Shown here in pieces: positions 22,429-30,390 of a stretch of DNA of 64,000 nt. The stretch spans positions 186,001-250,000 of the forward strand of contig CAZCUD010000004.1 in NCBI GenBank assembly GCA_964501785.1, given 5' to 3'. Numbering within the stretch: position 1 is the stretch's first letter; every line of letters starts with the position of its first letter. The DNA comes from DATBSK01 sp964501785 (GTDB lineage: Bacteria; Actinomycetota; Acidimicrobiia; IMCC26256; PALSA-555). The notes beneath the pieces were generated by a model that worked only from the letters and a program-made list of their open reading frames with translations, searched no databases and was not told the origin of the DNA. The translations under genes were made by a program, and so were the position numbers.

Positions 22429-22812
22429 ATGGGTGTCGTACGGGTCGTCGGGTTCGACCATCTGGTGCTCGTCGTCGCGGACGTGGAGCGGTCGCTCGCG
22501 TGGTACTGCGACGAGCTCGGGCTCGCACCGGAGCGGGTCGACGAGTGGCGCCGCGGCGAGATCCTCTTCCCGTCGGTGCGCATCGACGACACGACGATCG
22601 TCGACCTGCTCGCCGGTGATCGCACCGGCACCAACGTCGATCACCTCTGTCTGGTCGTCGAGCCCACCGATCTCGTCGCGCTCGCCACGTCGGGGCGGGT
22701 CGACGTCGTGAGCGGACCGACCGACGGGCTGTACGGCGCGCAGGGCTACGCGACGAGCCTGTACGTGCGCGATCCCGACGGCAACGTGGTCGAGCTGCGG
22801 TCGTACGGCTAG
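22429..22812 (+). CDS. VOC family (glyoxalase/bleomycin-resistance fold) protein
   Basis: A 127-residue protein with one VOC module: 'FDHLVLVVADVERSLAWYCDELGL' at the start with the metal-binding His, 'NVDHLCLVVE' in the middle and 'SLYVRDPDGNVVELRSYG' at the end carrying the conserved Glu. It could be a methylmalonyl-CoA epimerase-like, dioxygenase-like or thiol-transferase enzyme. Its end overlaps the convergent GNAT gene by 4 bases. Confidence 0.88.
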   Translation: MGVVRVVGFDHLVLVVADVERSLAWYCDELGLAPERVDEWRRGEILFPSVRIDDTTIVDLLAGDRTGTNVDHLCLVVEPTDLVALATSGRVDVVSGPTDGLYGAQGYATSLYVRDPDGNVVELRSYG

Positions 22813-23645
22813 CTCGGGCGTCGTGCGCCGGCCCACATCGCGACCCGACTGACGACGAGGTAGCCCATCCGCTCGTAGGTCGGCCGTCCGTCGTCGCTGG
22901 CGATCAGGGTGGCCGGAAGGTCGGGCCAGGCGCCCGTCGCCGCCCACGTCATCGCCTCGCCGTAGCCACGCTTCCGACGGTTCGGATCGGCGGTGATCCA
23001 CTCGACGTGCGAGCAGGTCTCGCTGCGGTGCGCCATCGCGGTGCCAACCGGTTCGCCGTCGACCACTCCCAGGAACCACCGATAGTCGGGCGCGTCCACG
23101 AGCGTCGGCGAGAACATCGATCCCGGTGGGTGCCCGATCATCTCGGGCACCGGGTAGAAGTCGCGACACGCGCCTTCGAGACGGGCAAATCCCTCGGCGT
23201 CGCGCACCTCCACGATCTCGAGGTCGGGCGGCGGCTCGCGCCGCTCGCCGCCCGGTCCGCGGACCATGAACGGTGGATGACCGATGCCGCGCATCCCGAA
23301 GGGCTCGAGCGACGGGAGCGGCACCGGCGACAGCAGGACCCACGGCCCACCGTCGCCGGCCGCGAAGAACGCCTGGGCCGCGGCGACCGTCGCCCCGACC
23401 TCGTCACCCTCGAGCGGACGCAGGACGACTGCGGCGTTGAGGTAGGCGGCAGGTGAGCCGGCGTCCGCGAGCGAGAGCCGGTCGTCGCGCTGGACCCGAC
23501 CGCCCCGCCCGGTCGCGATGCGCTCGCTCATGTCGACGAACCCGTCAACGTATGCGCGCAGCAGGGTGGGGTCGGTCGTCGCCGGCTCCCACCCGTCGTG
23601 CAGCACCTCGCCGGGCTGGGCGGCCCACGCGCCGTAGTCGGTCAT
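22809..23645 (-). CDS. GNAT family N-acetyltransferase
   Basis: A 278-residue protein. The C-terminal half carries the GNAT fold: 'WFLGVVDGEPVGTAMAHRSETCSHVEWITADPNRRKRGYGEAMTWAA', where RRKRGYG fits the acetyl-CoA pyrophosphate-binding motif (Q/RxxGxG/A), and a late 'YERMGYLVVS'. The N-terminal half is unassigned and may be a degenerate GNAT-like domain. The acceptor substrate is unknown. It is separated from the aldehyde dehydrogenase gene upstream by about 36 bases. Confidence 0.85.
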   Translation of the reverse strand: MTDYGAWAAQPGEVLHDGWEPATTDPTLLRAYVDGFVDMSERIATGRGGRVQRDDRLSLADAGSPAAYLNAAVVLRPLEGDEVGATVAAAQAFFAAGDGGPWVLLSPVPLPSLEPFGMRGIGHPPFMVRGPGGERREPPPDLEIVEVRDAEGFARLEGACRDFYPVPEMIGHPPGSMFSPTLVDAPDYRWFLGVVDGEPVGTAMAHRSETCSHVEWITADPNRRKRGYGEAMTWAATGAWPDLPATLIASDDGRPTYERMGYLVVSRVAMWAGARRPS

Positions 23646-23681
23646 CCTGGAAGTCCCCGCCTCCTCGTCGGCGCGCGGCGA

Positions 23682-25121
23682 TCAGAGGAACCGCCGGACC
23701 AGCTTCTCCTTCTTCTCCGTGTAGGGCGGGTAGGCGAGGTCGGGGTCGGGCTTGTTGGCCTTCTTCAGCACGGGCTTCATGTGGCTGAAGACGTCGAAGC
23801 TGGCCTTGCCGTGGTACGCGCCCATGCCGCTCTCGCCGACGCCGCCGAACGAGAGCTCGGGAGCGGCGACGTGGAACAACGTCGCGTTCACGCACACGCC
23901 GCCGCTGCTCGTGCGCTGGAGCACCCGGTCGGTGACGGCCCCGTCCTTCGAGAACACGTAGAGCGCCAGTGGCTTGTCGCGCTCGTTCACGAACGTGATC
24001 GCCTCGTCGACGCTGTCGACCGGGATCACCGGCAGGATCGGCCCGAAGATCTCCTCTTGCATGATCGGGCTCTCGGGATCGGCGCCGCGAAGCACGGTCG
24101 GTGCGACGTAGCGAGTCGCCTTGTCGTGCTCGCCTCCCACGACTGCCTTACCCGATCCGAGAAGGCCGGTCAGGCGCTTGAAGTGCTGGTCGTTGACGAT
24201 CCGCGCGTAGTCGGGGCTCGCCTGCGGCTCGTTGCCGTAGAAGTCGAACACGCAGCGGCGGACGAGCTCGATGAAGTGGTCCTCCTTGGCGCGGGGGACG
24301 AGCACGTAGTCGGGAGCGATGCAGGTCTGGCCCGCGTTGAGGAACTTGCCCCAGGTGATGCGACGCGCCGCGACCTCGAGATCGGCCGAGTCGTCGATGA
24401 TCACCGGGCTCTTGCCGCCGAGCTCGAGCGTGACCGGCGTGAGGTTGCGTGATGCCGCCTCCATCACGACCCGCCCGACCTTGCCGTTGCCCGTGTAGAA
24501 GATGTGGTCGAAGCGCTGCGCCAGCAGCGCCTTGGTCTCGGGGACCGCGCCCTCGACGACGGCGATCGCCTCCGGGTCGAGGTATTCGGGGATGAAGTGC
24601 GCGAGCGCGTTCGACGTGTGCGGCACGACCTCCGACGGCTTGAGCACCACGCAGTTGCCTGCCGCGATCGCTCCCACCATCGGGGCCAGGGAGAGCTGCA
24701 CCGGGTAGTTCCACGGCGCGATCACCAGCACGACGCCGAGCGGCTCCGGGATGATGCGCCCCCGCGCCGGCTTCGTCGACAGGGGGGTCGACACGCGCTT
24801 GGCGCGCGTCCACCGGCGCAGTCGCCGCAGCGTGTAGTCGATCTCGTTGATCGTGAAGCCGATGTCGGTGCCGTAGGCCTCGAGCGACGGCTTGCCCAGG
24901 TCGGCGCGCAGCGCCTGTTGGAGCTCGGCCTCGCGCTCGGTGAGCATCTTGCGCATGGCCTTGAGCTGCGAGCGACGCCACTCGAGCGAACGGGTCTTCC
25001 CGCTGTCGAAGGTGGCGCGCAGTCGAGCGACGAGCCCTTCGGCGTCGAGGTCGGGTGTGGCCGGCGGCGTGGCGGCCACCGGCGGCGGGGTGGTGTCGGT
25101 CGCGGGCAGCGTGGTGGTCAC
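23682..25121 (-). CDS. Aldehyde dehydrogenase
   Basis: A 479-residue protein from a GTG (25121) that follows GAAGGGA and overlaps the HAD gene stop (GTGA). The catalytic Glu233 (LELGGKSP) and nucleophile Cys266 (NAGQTC) are present, along with 'VIAPWNYPVQLSLAPM' and the cofactor motif 'FTGNGKVG'-like FYTGNGKVG. The 'LRRLRRWTRAKRV' region and the C-terminal 'RFL' end place it in the class-3/AlkH-CoxA-like branch that oxidises medium/long-chain fatty aldehydes. It is the second gene of an operon behind the HAD hydrolase. Confidence 0.9.
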   Translation of the reverse strand: MTTTLPATDTTPPPVAATPPATPDLDAEGLVARLRATFDSGKTRSLEWRRSQLKAMRKMLTEREAELQQALRADLGKPSLEAYGTDIGFTINEIDYTLRRLRRWTRAKRVSTPLSTKPARGRIIPEPLGVVLVIAPWNYPVQLSLAPMVGAIAAGNCVVLKPSEVVPHTSNALAHFIPEYLDPEAIAVVEGAVPETKALLAQRFDHIFYTGNGKVGRVVMEAASRNLTPVTLELGGKSPVIIDDSADLEVAARRITWGKFLNAGQTCIAPDYVLVPRAKEDHFIELVRRCVFDFYGNEPQASPDYARIVNDQHFKRLTGLLGSGKAVVGGEHDKATRYVAPTVLRGADPESPIMQEEIFGPILPVIPVDSVDEAITFVNERDKPLALYVFSKDGAVTDRVLQRTSSGGVCVNATLFHVAAPELSFGGVGESGMGAYHGKASFDVFSHMKPVLKKANKPDPDLAYPPYTEKKEKLVRRFL

Positions 25122-25897
25122 GACGTGCTCCCTTCGGGGACGAGATCGAGCAGGATGCGGAGGTCGGGGGCGACGATGACGGACTCGTCGAGGTCGCGCG
25201 GGGCGGTGTCGTCGGGCCAGTGCCCGACACGGCGCAGGTACACCGGGGTCATGCCGATCGCGCGCGGACCGACGACATCGGGTCCCCACGTGTCACCCAC
25301 GAACAGCACCTGTTCGGGCGTGACACCGACCTTGTCGAGCGTGTCACCGAAGATGCGCGGGTGCGGCTTGCGGGCACCAGCCCACGCCGACGACACGACG
25401 ACGTCGACCAGGTCGGTGACACCGGCCTCCTCGACGGCCTCGGCCAGGTCCCAGTCCCAGTTCGAGCAGATGGCGAGCGCGACGCCGCGCGAGCGGAGCG
25501 CTCGCAGCACTTCGGCCGTCTCGTCGTAGGCTTCCAGCACCCGGGCCTCGTTGCCCTTGCGGAGCTTGCCGACGACCTCGTCGTACTCGCCGGGGTGCAG
25601 GTCGGTCTCGGAGAGCATGGCGAGGATCCGCTCCTGCTGCCACGCGACGTAGTGGTCGCGGCTGCGCGAGTGCTCGAGGTGCTCGATGCCGTCGAGCCCG
25701 TCGTTCCAGAACGTCCGGCGGACCTCCTCGTCGAGCTCGACCCCGTGCTCGGCCAGTACCTCGTCGACGGCGACCCACCGGGTGGCCCGGGCGAGAGTGC
25801 CGTAGAAGTCGAGGAGCACGGCCGCCGGCCGGGGGGCGCGTTCAGGCAGGTCAGCAGGGGTGTCACGGGTGGGGCGGTCTCCGCGTCCCATCAGCAT
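25118..25897 (-). CDS. HAD-superfamily hydrolase
   Basis: A 259-residue protein if translation begins at the ATG at 25897 (a second ATG at 25891 is in frame). Motif I is LLDFYGTL: the nucleophile Asp30 is present, but the usual second Asp is Tyr32, as in L-2-haloacid dehalogenases (DAYGTL). Motif II is in 'ALAICSNWDWDL', motif III Lys in 'AGARKPHPRIF', and motif IV in 'VLFVGDTWGPDVVG'. It could be a phosphatase or dehalogenase. It leads an operon with the aldehyde dehydrogenase. Its start lies only 31 bases from the integrase start, so the mobile element sits directly against its promoter. Confidence 0.88.
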   Translation of the reverse strand: MLMGRGDRPTRDTPADLPERAPRPAAVLLDFYGTLARATRWVAVDEVLAEHGVELDEEVRRTFWNDGLDGIEHLEHSRSRDHYVAWQQERILAMLSETDLHPGEYDEVVGKLRKGNEARVLEAYDETAEVLRALRSRGVALAICSNWDWDLAEAVEEAGVTDLVDVVVSSAWAGARKPHPRIFGDTLDKVGVTPEQVLFVGDTWGPDVVGPRAIGMTPVYLRRVGHWPDDTAPRDLDESVIVAPDLRILLDLVPEGSTS

Positions 25898-25928
25898 CCC
25901 ATCAACTTCAGCCTGCAGGAGGACGAAC

Positions 25929-27119
25929 ATGGCCAAGGGCCGATTCCGCGACGGTATCCGACCGGTAGGACCCTCCCGTTGGGAGGTCGTCGTGTCGTGG
26001 CGAAACCCCGACGGCTCCTTCCAACAGCTCAGCCGCACCGTGGCCGGCGCCCGCCGCGACGCCGAGCGGGTCCGGGACGAGCTGCGCCACCAGCGCCATG
26101 ACCGGGGACTCGGCAGCGCCGACGAGGACTTCGGAGCGGTGCTGGAGGAGTGGATCGACCTGCGCGAGCCGACCCTGTCGCCGTCCACGGTCGACGTGTA
26201 CCGGCACGTGATCCGGACGAGGCTGGTCCCGGCGCTGGGACCCAAGAAGGTCCGGCGCCTGAGCGCCCGCGACCTGGACCGCTACTACGCACGGCTGCAC
26301 TCGGAAGGCCTCGCGCCGGGCACGATTGCCAAGCTGCACTCGATCATCCGGGGGGCGCTCGAGCAGGCCCGCAAGTGGGGGATGGTCGGTGTGAACGTGG
26401 CCGACGACGCGTCACCGCCGACCAACGCGCGTCGACCGATCGTGGCGGTCCCGGCCGAGGTCGTCGCCCTCATGCTCGCAAGCGCCGACGACTGGTTCGC
26501 GGTCTTGTTCCGTGTCGCGGCTGCGACCGGGGCCCGTCGCGGTGAGGTCGTCGGGTTGCAGTGGTGCGACGTCGATCTCGACGGCGCGTCGATCACGATC
26601 CGCCGCTCGGTCGTTCGCAACAAGGACAACGTCCGGGTCGTGCGAGACACGACGAAGACGAACCGACACGGTACCGTCAGCATCGATCCCGGCACCACCG
26701 CGCTGTTGCGCGCGTGGCGAGGCAAGTGCATCGAGACTGCGCTCGCGTGCGGCGTCGCGCTCGGTGACGACGCCTTCTTGTTCTCGCCCGCTCCGGACGG
26801 TACGCGCCCGCGATGGCCCAAGGACGTCAACTACGAGTTCATCCGGATCCGCGACGGACTCGGACTCAGTGGCTTCTCCTTCAAGGACGCGACGCGCCAC
26901 TTCGTCGCCACGCAGCTCATCGCCAGCGGTGAGGACGTGCGCACGGTCGCGGGGCGCCTTCGACATGCGACGCCCTCGCAGACCCTCAACACCTATGCGC
27001 ACTTCCTGCCCGAGCGCGACCGACAGGCAAGTGAGACGATCGGATCCATCCTCGACCGTGAGTCCGGCGACGCGACCCGGTCCACGCCACTTCGACGACG
27101 CGACCAGGCCGGCGAATGA
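25929..27119 (+). CDS. Tyrosine recombinase / integrase
   Basis: A 396-residue protein from the ATG at 25929, preceded by GCAGGAGG. The N-terminal arm-binding region is followed by a SAM-like core-binding domain (about 65-160) and the catalytic domain (170-380). Visible catalytic residues are Arg203 (ATGARRGE), a beta-hairpin Lys near 243 (TTKTNRHG), Arg323, His346 (LRHATPS) and the nucleophile Tyr356 (NTYAHF). The usual first His of the HxxR box is Asp320 here (DATR). It should catalyse integration and excision of the surrounding element. Its stop abuts that of the convergent excisionase-like gene. Confidence 0.92.
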   Translation: MAKGRFRDGIRPVGPSRWEVVVSWRNPDGSFQQLSRTVAGARRDAERVRDELRHQRHDRGLGSADEDFGAVLEEWIDLREPTLSPSTVDVYRHVIRTRLVPALGPKKVRRLSARDLDRYYARLHSEGLAPGTIAKLHSIIRGALEQARKWGMVGVNVADDASPPTNARRPIVAVPAEVVALMLASADDWFAVLFRVAAATGARRGEVVGLQWCDVDLDGASITIRRSVVRNKDNVRVVRDTTKTNRHGTVSIDPGTTALLRAWRGKCIETALACGVALGDDAFLFSPAPDGTRPRWPKDVNYEFIRIRDGLGLSGFSFKDATRHFVATQLIASGEDVRTVAGRLRHATPSQTLNTYAHFLPERDRQASETIGSILDRESGDATRSTPLRRRDQAGE

Positions 27120-27443
27120 TCAGGTCGCTGCGCGGTTTCCGACGGCGGGTGTCACGTGCGACAGAGCGGCCTCGGGCGAGCGCGGCTCCGGATCCGGGCT
27201 GGATGCTCGTGCGAGCAGCGACGCCAGCGCCGTCCGGGGCACGACCAAACGTCGGCCGAGCTGCATGGTCGGGATCTCGCGACGCTTCGCGAGCTCGTAC
27301 GCGAGGCCACGGGAGATGCCCAGAAGCCGGGCGACCTCCGTGACGGAGTAGACGAGTGGCTCGCCGCGGGCGGCCAGACGAGCGATCGCTCCGTTCAGGG
27401 GATCCACATCCGAGTCGGTCGGAGCAGTGGTGTTGGTGTCCAT
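27120..27443 (-). CDS. Excisionase-like helix-turn-helix protein
   Basis: A 107-residue protein whose residues 32-73 form a MerR/Xis-type winged helix ('YSVTEVARLLGISRGLAYELAK' followed by 'IPTMQLGRRLVVP', the standard HTH_17 pattern). Proteins of this type bind DNA near att sites and steer the integrase towards excision. It is convergent with the integrase, with adjacent stop codons, so the two are on opposite transcripts, unlike the common co-directional xis-int arrangement. Confidence 0.85.
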   Translation of the reverse strand: MDTNTTAPTDSDVDPLNGAIARLAARGEPLVYSVTEVARLLGISRGLAYELAKRREIPTMQLGRRLVVPRTALASLLARASSPDPEPRSPEAALSHVTPAVGNRAAT

Positions 27444-27644
27444 GCTTCACCTCGTGGTCGGGTTCGCTGCACAAGGGCGCGACGCGTTCGGAGATCCCAC
27501 ATCACAGATGTCGGCGTCACGCCCGCCGCCGACGCGGGTCGCAACAGATGACCGGCGATCCGTCGGTCAGGACAATGAGGTGCCCCCGGCGCCGGCGGCA
27601 ACCGGCCCGGGGGCTGGCCAGCACCTACTGAGGAGGTACCGGCG

Positions 27645-27899
27645 ATGGATGACGCTACGCGTCGATCCGATGGAATGTCCGGGGAGCCCCGAGCGACGTC
27701 CGATCAGTTGACCGAGCTGGTTGGGACCGTGAGCCATGTCGTGCTCGAGGTGGTCGCGTCGGACGCGTTCCCGATCGCGCAGCGACTGCGGGACGAGGGA
27801 CGAGATCCGTTCTACGTGATCGAGCTCGTGGCGGAGACGCTGCGCGCGCTCGCCGAGGGCTTGGAGCAGCCCTCGGCGGACTTCCTGCACGGCTCCTAG
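27645..27899 (+). CDS. Small protein of unknown function
   Basis: An 84-residue acidic, mainly helical protein with no recognised domain. It is believed real because a strong ribosome site (AGGAGG) lies 8 bases before the ATG and the codon pattern is consistent. It contains a heptad-like stretch from about residue 22 to 72 ('LTELVGTVSHVVLEVVASDAF', 'VIELVAETLRALAEGLEQ'). It begins the rightward gene block of the element. Confidence 0.6.
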   Translation: MDDATRRSDGMSGEPRATSDQLTELVGTVSHVVLEVVASDAFPIAQRLRDEGRDPFYVIELVAETLRALAEGLEQPSADFLHGS

Positions 27900-27978
27900 G
27901 CGAGGGGTCGGGTGTCACGGGTGTCGTCGGGATCTGTCGATGGGTTCGCCTCGTTCGTCAACAGGAAGAGGTGGTGTC

Positions 27979-28368
27979 GTGGAGTACTCGGGTCCGCCGC
28001 CGTTTCAACCGCAGGGGCCGCCGCCACCGCCTGCGTTGTCGTCGCCGCCGGTGTCTCGGCGAATCCTCGTGGCGTGGCGAGTGGGTGTCGTCGTGGCCGC
28101 GTGTGTGACCTGGTATGCGGTGGCGCTGCTCACGGCCGTGTTCATCGTCGGTCTGAGCACCGATCCTGTCCTGTACCGAGTGGTCGGGGAACCGGGGCCA
28201 GTCGCGCAGTGGGTGATGCTCGTGGCGGTCGGCGTGTGGCTCGCGAGTCTGCTCCCGCGACTGTCGCGTCGGGTTCGGCTGGTGATGATCCTGGGGTCGG
28301 GCGTGACGATGGTGGTGACGCCGCTCGGGTGGTTCGCGTGGGTGCTCGTGCGCTTCGAGTCCGTGTAG
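27979..28368 (+). CDS. Small proline-rich membrane protein
   Basis: A 129-residue protein from the GTG at 27979, preceded by AGGAAGAGG. The first ~30 residues are Pro/Gln-rich (PPPFQPQGPPPPP), followed by three predicted membrane helices (about 36-62, 74-92 and 102-122). I do not recognise the family. Small three-helix proteins are common near the left end of actinobacterial conjugative elements, where some act in surface exclusion or mating-pair formation; that is only a suggestion. Confidence 0.55.
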   Translation: MEYSGPPPFQPQGPPPPPALSSPPVSRRILVAWRVGVVVAACVTWYAVALLTAVFIVGLSTDPVLYRVVGEPGPVAQWVMLVAVGVWLASLLPRLSRRVRLVMILGSGVTMVVTPLGWFAWVLVRFESV

Positions 28369-28462
28369 TGCCGTCATCGCGTTGTCACGCAGGCGAGCCT
28401 GTCGGGTACTGGTGGGTGCGTCAGCGCGTTGTGGAACGTGCATGACGCGTTTCCCCCATGGC

Positions 28463-28527
28463 AGAGCCCGGGCTTGCTGATCGCGTCGAGTGGTCGCATC
28501 GATGTGCTGATCGGGAGCCCGGGCTCT
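28463..28527. repeat. Paired AGCCCGGGCT palindromes upstream of the BTAD gene
   Basis: AGAGCCCGGGCT (28463-28474) and AGCCCGGGCTCT (28516-28527) are inverted copies, and each contains the perfect palindrome AGCCCGGGCT. A direct repeat TGCTGATCG follows the first (28475-28483) and precedes the second (28505-28513). The block ends 45 bases before the GTG of the BTAD protein, so it may be a double operator or a long hairpin. Confidence 0.5.
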
Positions 28528-28572
28528 TGCCCCGGCCAGTCGCGGGGCTGCGATCGTGATGAGGTCGATGTT

Positions 28573-30384
28573 GTGACAGCGACCGAGGCAGTCCTCGGGT
28601 GGGTGTCGCGGGCGTTGGCCGCGGTCGTGGCGATCGAGGTGGGGTTGCTGGTCGCCGCGGTGGTGCACGATCCGACCGAGTTGTTGGCGTGGTTTGCAGC
28701 GGGCGGCGGTGTGGGCGTGCTCGCGGCCTTTGTCGAGCAGTCACAGCTCCCGAGGGGCGAGTCGTCACCAACGGAGGCGTCGTCGGAGTTCGAGCCGGGC
28801 GGTGAGCCCGTGGTCGATCCGCCACGGGGTGGGCTTCGGGCGTGTGCGCGCAGTATCAGCGCGGCGCTGCTCGAGACGGGGGTGAGCGCGGTTCCGCTGG
28901 CCGTTCACCTTGGTCCGACGTTGGCCGAGGTGTTCTGGGATCGTGAGCCTCCAGGAGGCTGGGGGCCCTGGACCCGCACACCGTCGGGGTGGGTCTGGGT
29001 CGCGCAACGCCGCGCGATCGAGGAGCAGGACGCACCATCCGAGGCGGATGCGTTGCCGGCGTTGGCGCGGCTGGGGACGACGCCGCGAGGAGAGCTCTGG
29101 CTGCACCTCGAAGCCTTCGCATCAATCGCAGTGATCGGGGACCCGGTCCGTGCCAACCATGTCGTGGGCGAGCTGGTCCGTAGCCTCCATCCGGATCGAG
29201 TGGAACTGGTCTGCATTGGGGAAGTGGGAGTGTCGTCGCTGGAGGCGCGTGGTCGCCTTGATGCCCTCGCGAGGACGTGCGACGAGTTGCTGGACGCGCG
29301 GGGCTGGCCCACGGTGCTCCTGGCCCGGGCGCATGACCCGGACCCAGGGGCGCTGCGCCCGGTGGTCGCGATCTGTGACGCACCGGAGTTCATGACCGCG
29401 AACGATCGACGCTGGCACGCGAAGCAGGGGATCACGGTGCTCGGTCACGCGCCGACGACGGTCGGTGCCGTCGTCGAGCTCGAGGTCGAGGACACGCGAG
29501 TTCGGGTGCCGTTCCTCAACCGGTTCGAGGTGCACGTCGACGCCGCACCGACCCCCGCAGCACCCGAGCCCGACCGCGATGAGTTGACCGTTGCGGCCGG
29601 AGTCGCCGGTGACGGTCGGGTCGCGGAGGTTCAGGTGCTGGGCCCGGTCCGGGTCGTCCGTGACGGCGCGGCGATCACGGCGACGGCCAAGAGCTTGGAG
29701 CTCATCGCGTACCTGGCCTGTCACCCCGAAGGCGCAGCCGACGATCGGGTCCAGGCCGCGTTGTGGCCGAACCAGGCGCCACGGCTGAAGACGTGGCGGA
29801 ATCGGGTCTGGGCCGCGCGTCAGGCGTTGGGCAACGACGTCGCGGGCAAGCCGTTGTTGCCCCATGTCGAGGAACGGGTGGGTCGGTTGTCCCCGCGCGT
29901 CGGCACCGATTTGGATGTGGTGAGCGCGGCCCTTGGCGCCGACGGTGAGGCGTTGTTGGTGCTCGAGGGGTTGCGGGACGCGCTGGGGCGGGTCCGGGGG
30001 CGTCCCTTCGAAGAAGCCGCGGGATACGAGTGGGCGTTTGCGGAGCTGCACGTCGCGCACGCGGAGCGGATCGTCACCGACGCAGCGCTGCGTGCGGTCG
30101 ATCTGGCACTCGAGCTCGGTGAGCCCGCGGTCGCGTTGTGGGCGACGGAGCAGGGGTTGCGGTGCTGTCCGGCGAGCGAGCCGCTGACCCAAGCCCGGAT
30201 GCGCGCGTTCCATGTCGCGGGTGATCTCGCCGGCGTCGAAGCAGCAATTCGGGACTTGTTGGCGAGCCTGGAGTCCGATGATCCCGAAGCGGTCCTGCAC
30301 GCAGACACGCTCGCCTTGTATGAGGAGCTGGTGCCGGCGCGCAGCGGTCCCCGCGAACGGAGTCGCCCGCGCGGCTCGACCTGA
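28573..30384 (+). CDS. BTAD-domain (SARP-like) protein with N-terminal membrane segment
   Basis: A 603-residue protein from the GTG at 28573 (GATGAGG upstream). Residues 6-55 form two hydrophobic helices. The centre resembles the nucleotide-binding-like middle region of actinobacterial LysM/BTAD proteins. Residues ~355-590 contain a SARP-type winged helix ('VQVLGPVRVVRDGAAITATAKSLELIAYLACHPEG', 'LKTWRNRVWAARQALG') followed by a helical bacterial-transcriptional-activator (BTAD) domain. Proteins of this layout are typical of actinobacterial conjugative elements and probably regulate transfer. The membrane anchor is unusual for a DNA-binding activator. Paired palindromes lie upstream. Confidence 0.75.
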   Translation: MTATEAVLGWVSRALAAVVAIEVGLLVAAVVHDPTELLAWFAAGGGVGVLAAFVEQSQLPRGESSPTEASSEFEPGGEPVVDPPRGGLRACARSISAALLETGVSAVPLAVHLGPTLAEVFWDREPPGGWGPWTRTPSGWVWVAQRRAIEEQDAPSEADALPALARLGTTPRGELWLHLEAFASIAVIGDPVRANHVVGELVRSLHPDRVELVCIGEVGVSSLEARGRLDALARTCDELLDARGWPTVLLARAHDPDPGALRPVVAICDAPEFMTANDRRWHAKQGITVLGHAPTTVGAVVELEVEDTRVRVPFLNRFEVHVDAAPTPAAPEPDRDELTVAAGVAGDGRVAEVQVLGPVRVVRDGAAITATAKSLELIAYLACHPEGAADDRVQAALWPNQAPRLKTWRNRVWAARQALGNDVAGKPLLPHVEERVGRLSPRVGTDLDVVSAALGADGEALLVLEGLRDALGRVRGRPFEEAAGYEWAFAELHVAHAERIVTDAALRAVDLALELGEPAVALWATEQGLRCCPASEPLTQARMRAFHVAGDLAGVEAAIRDLLASLESDDPEAVLHADTLALYEELVPARSGPRERSRPRGST

Positions 30385-30390
30385 TTCGTC

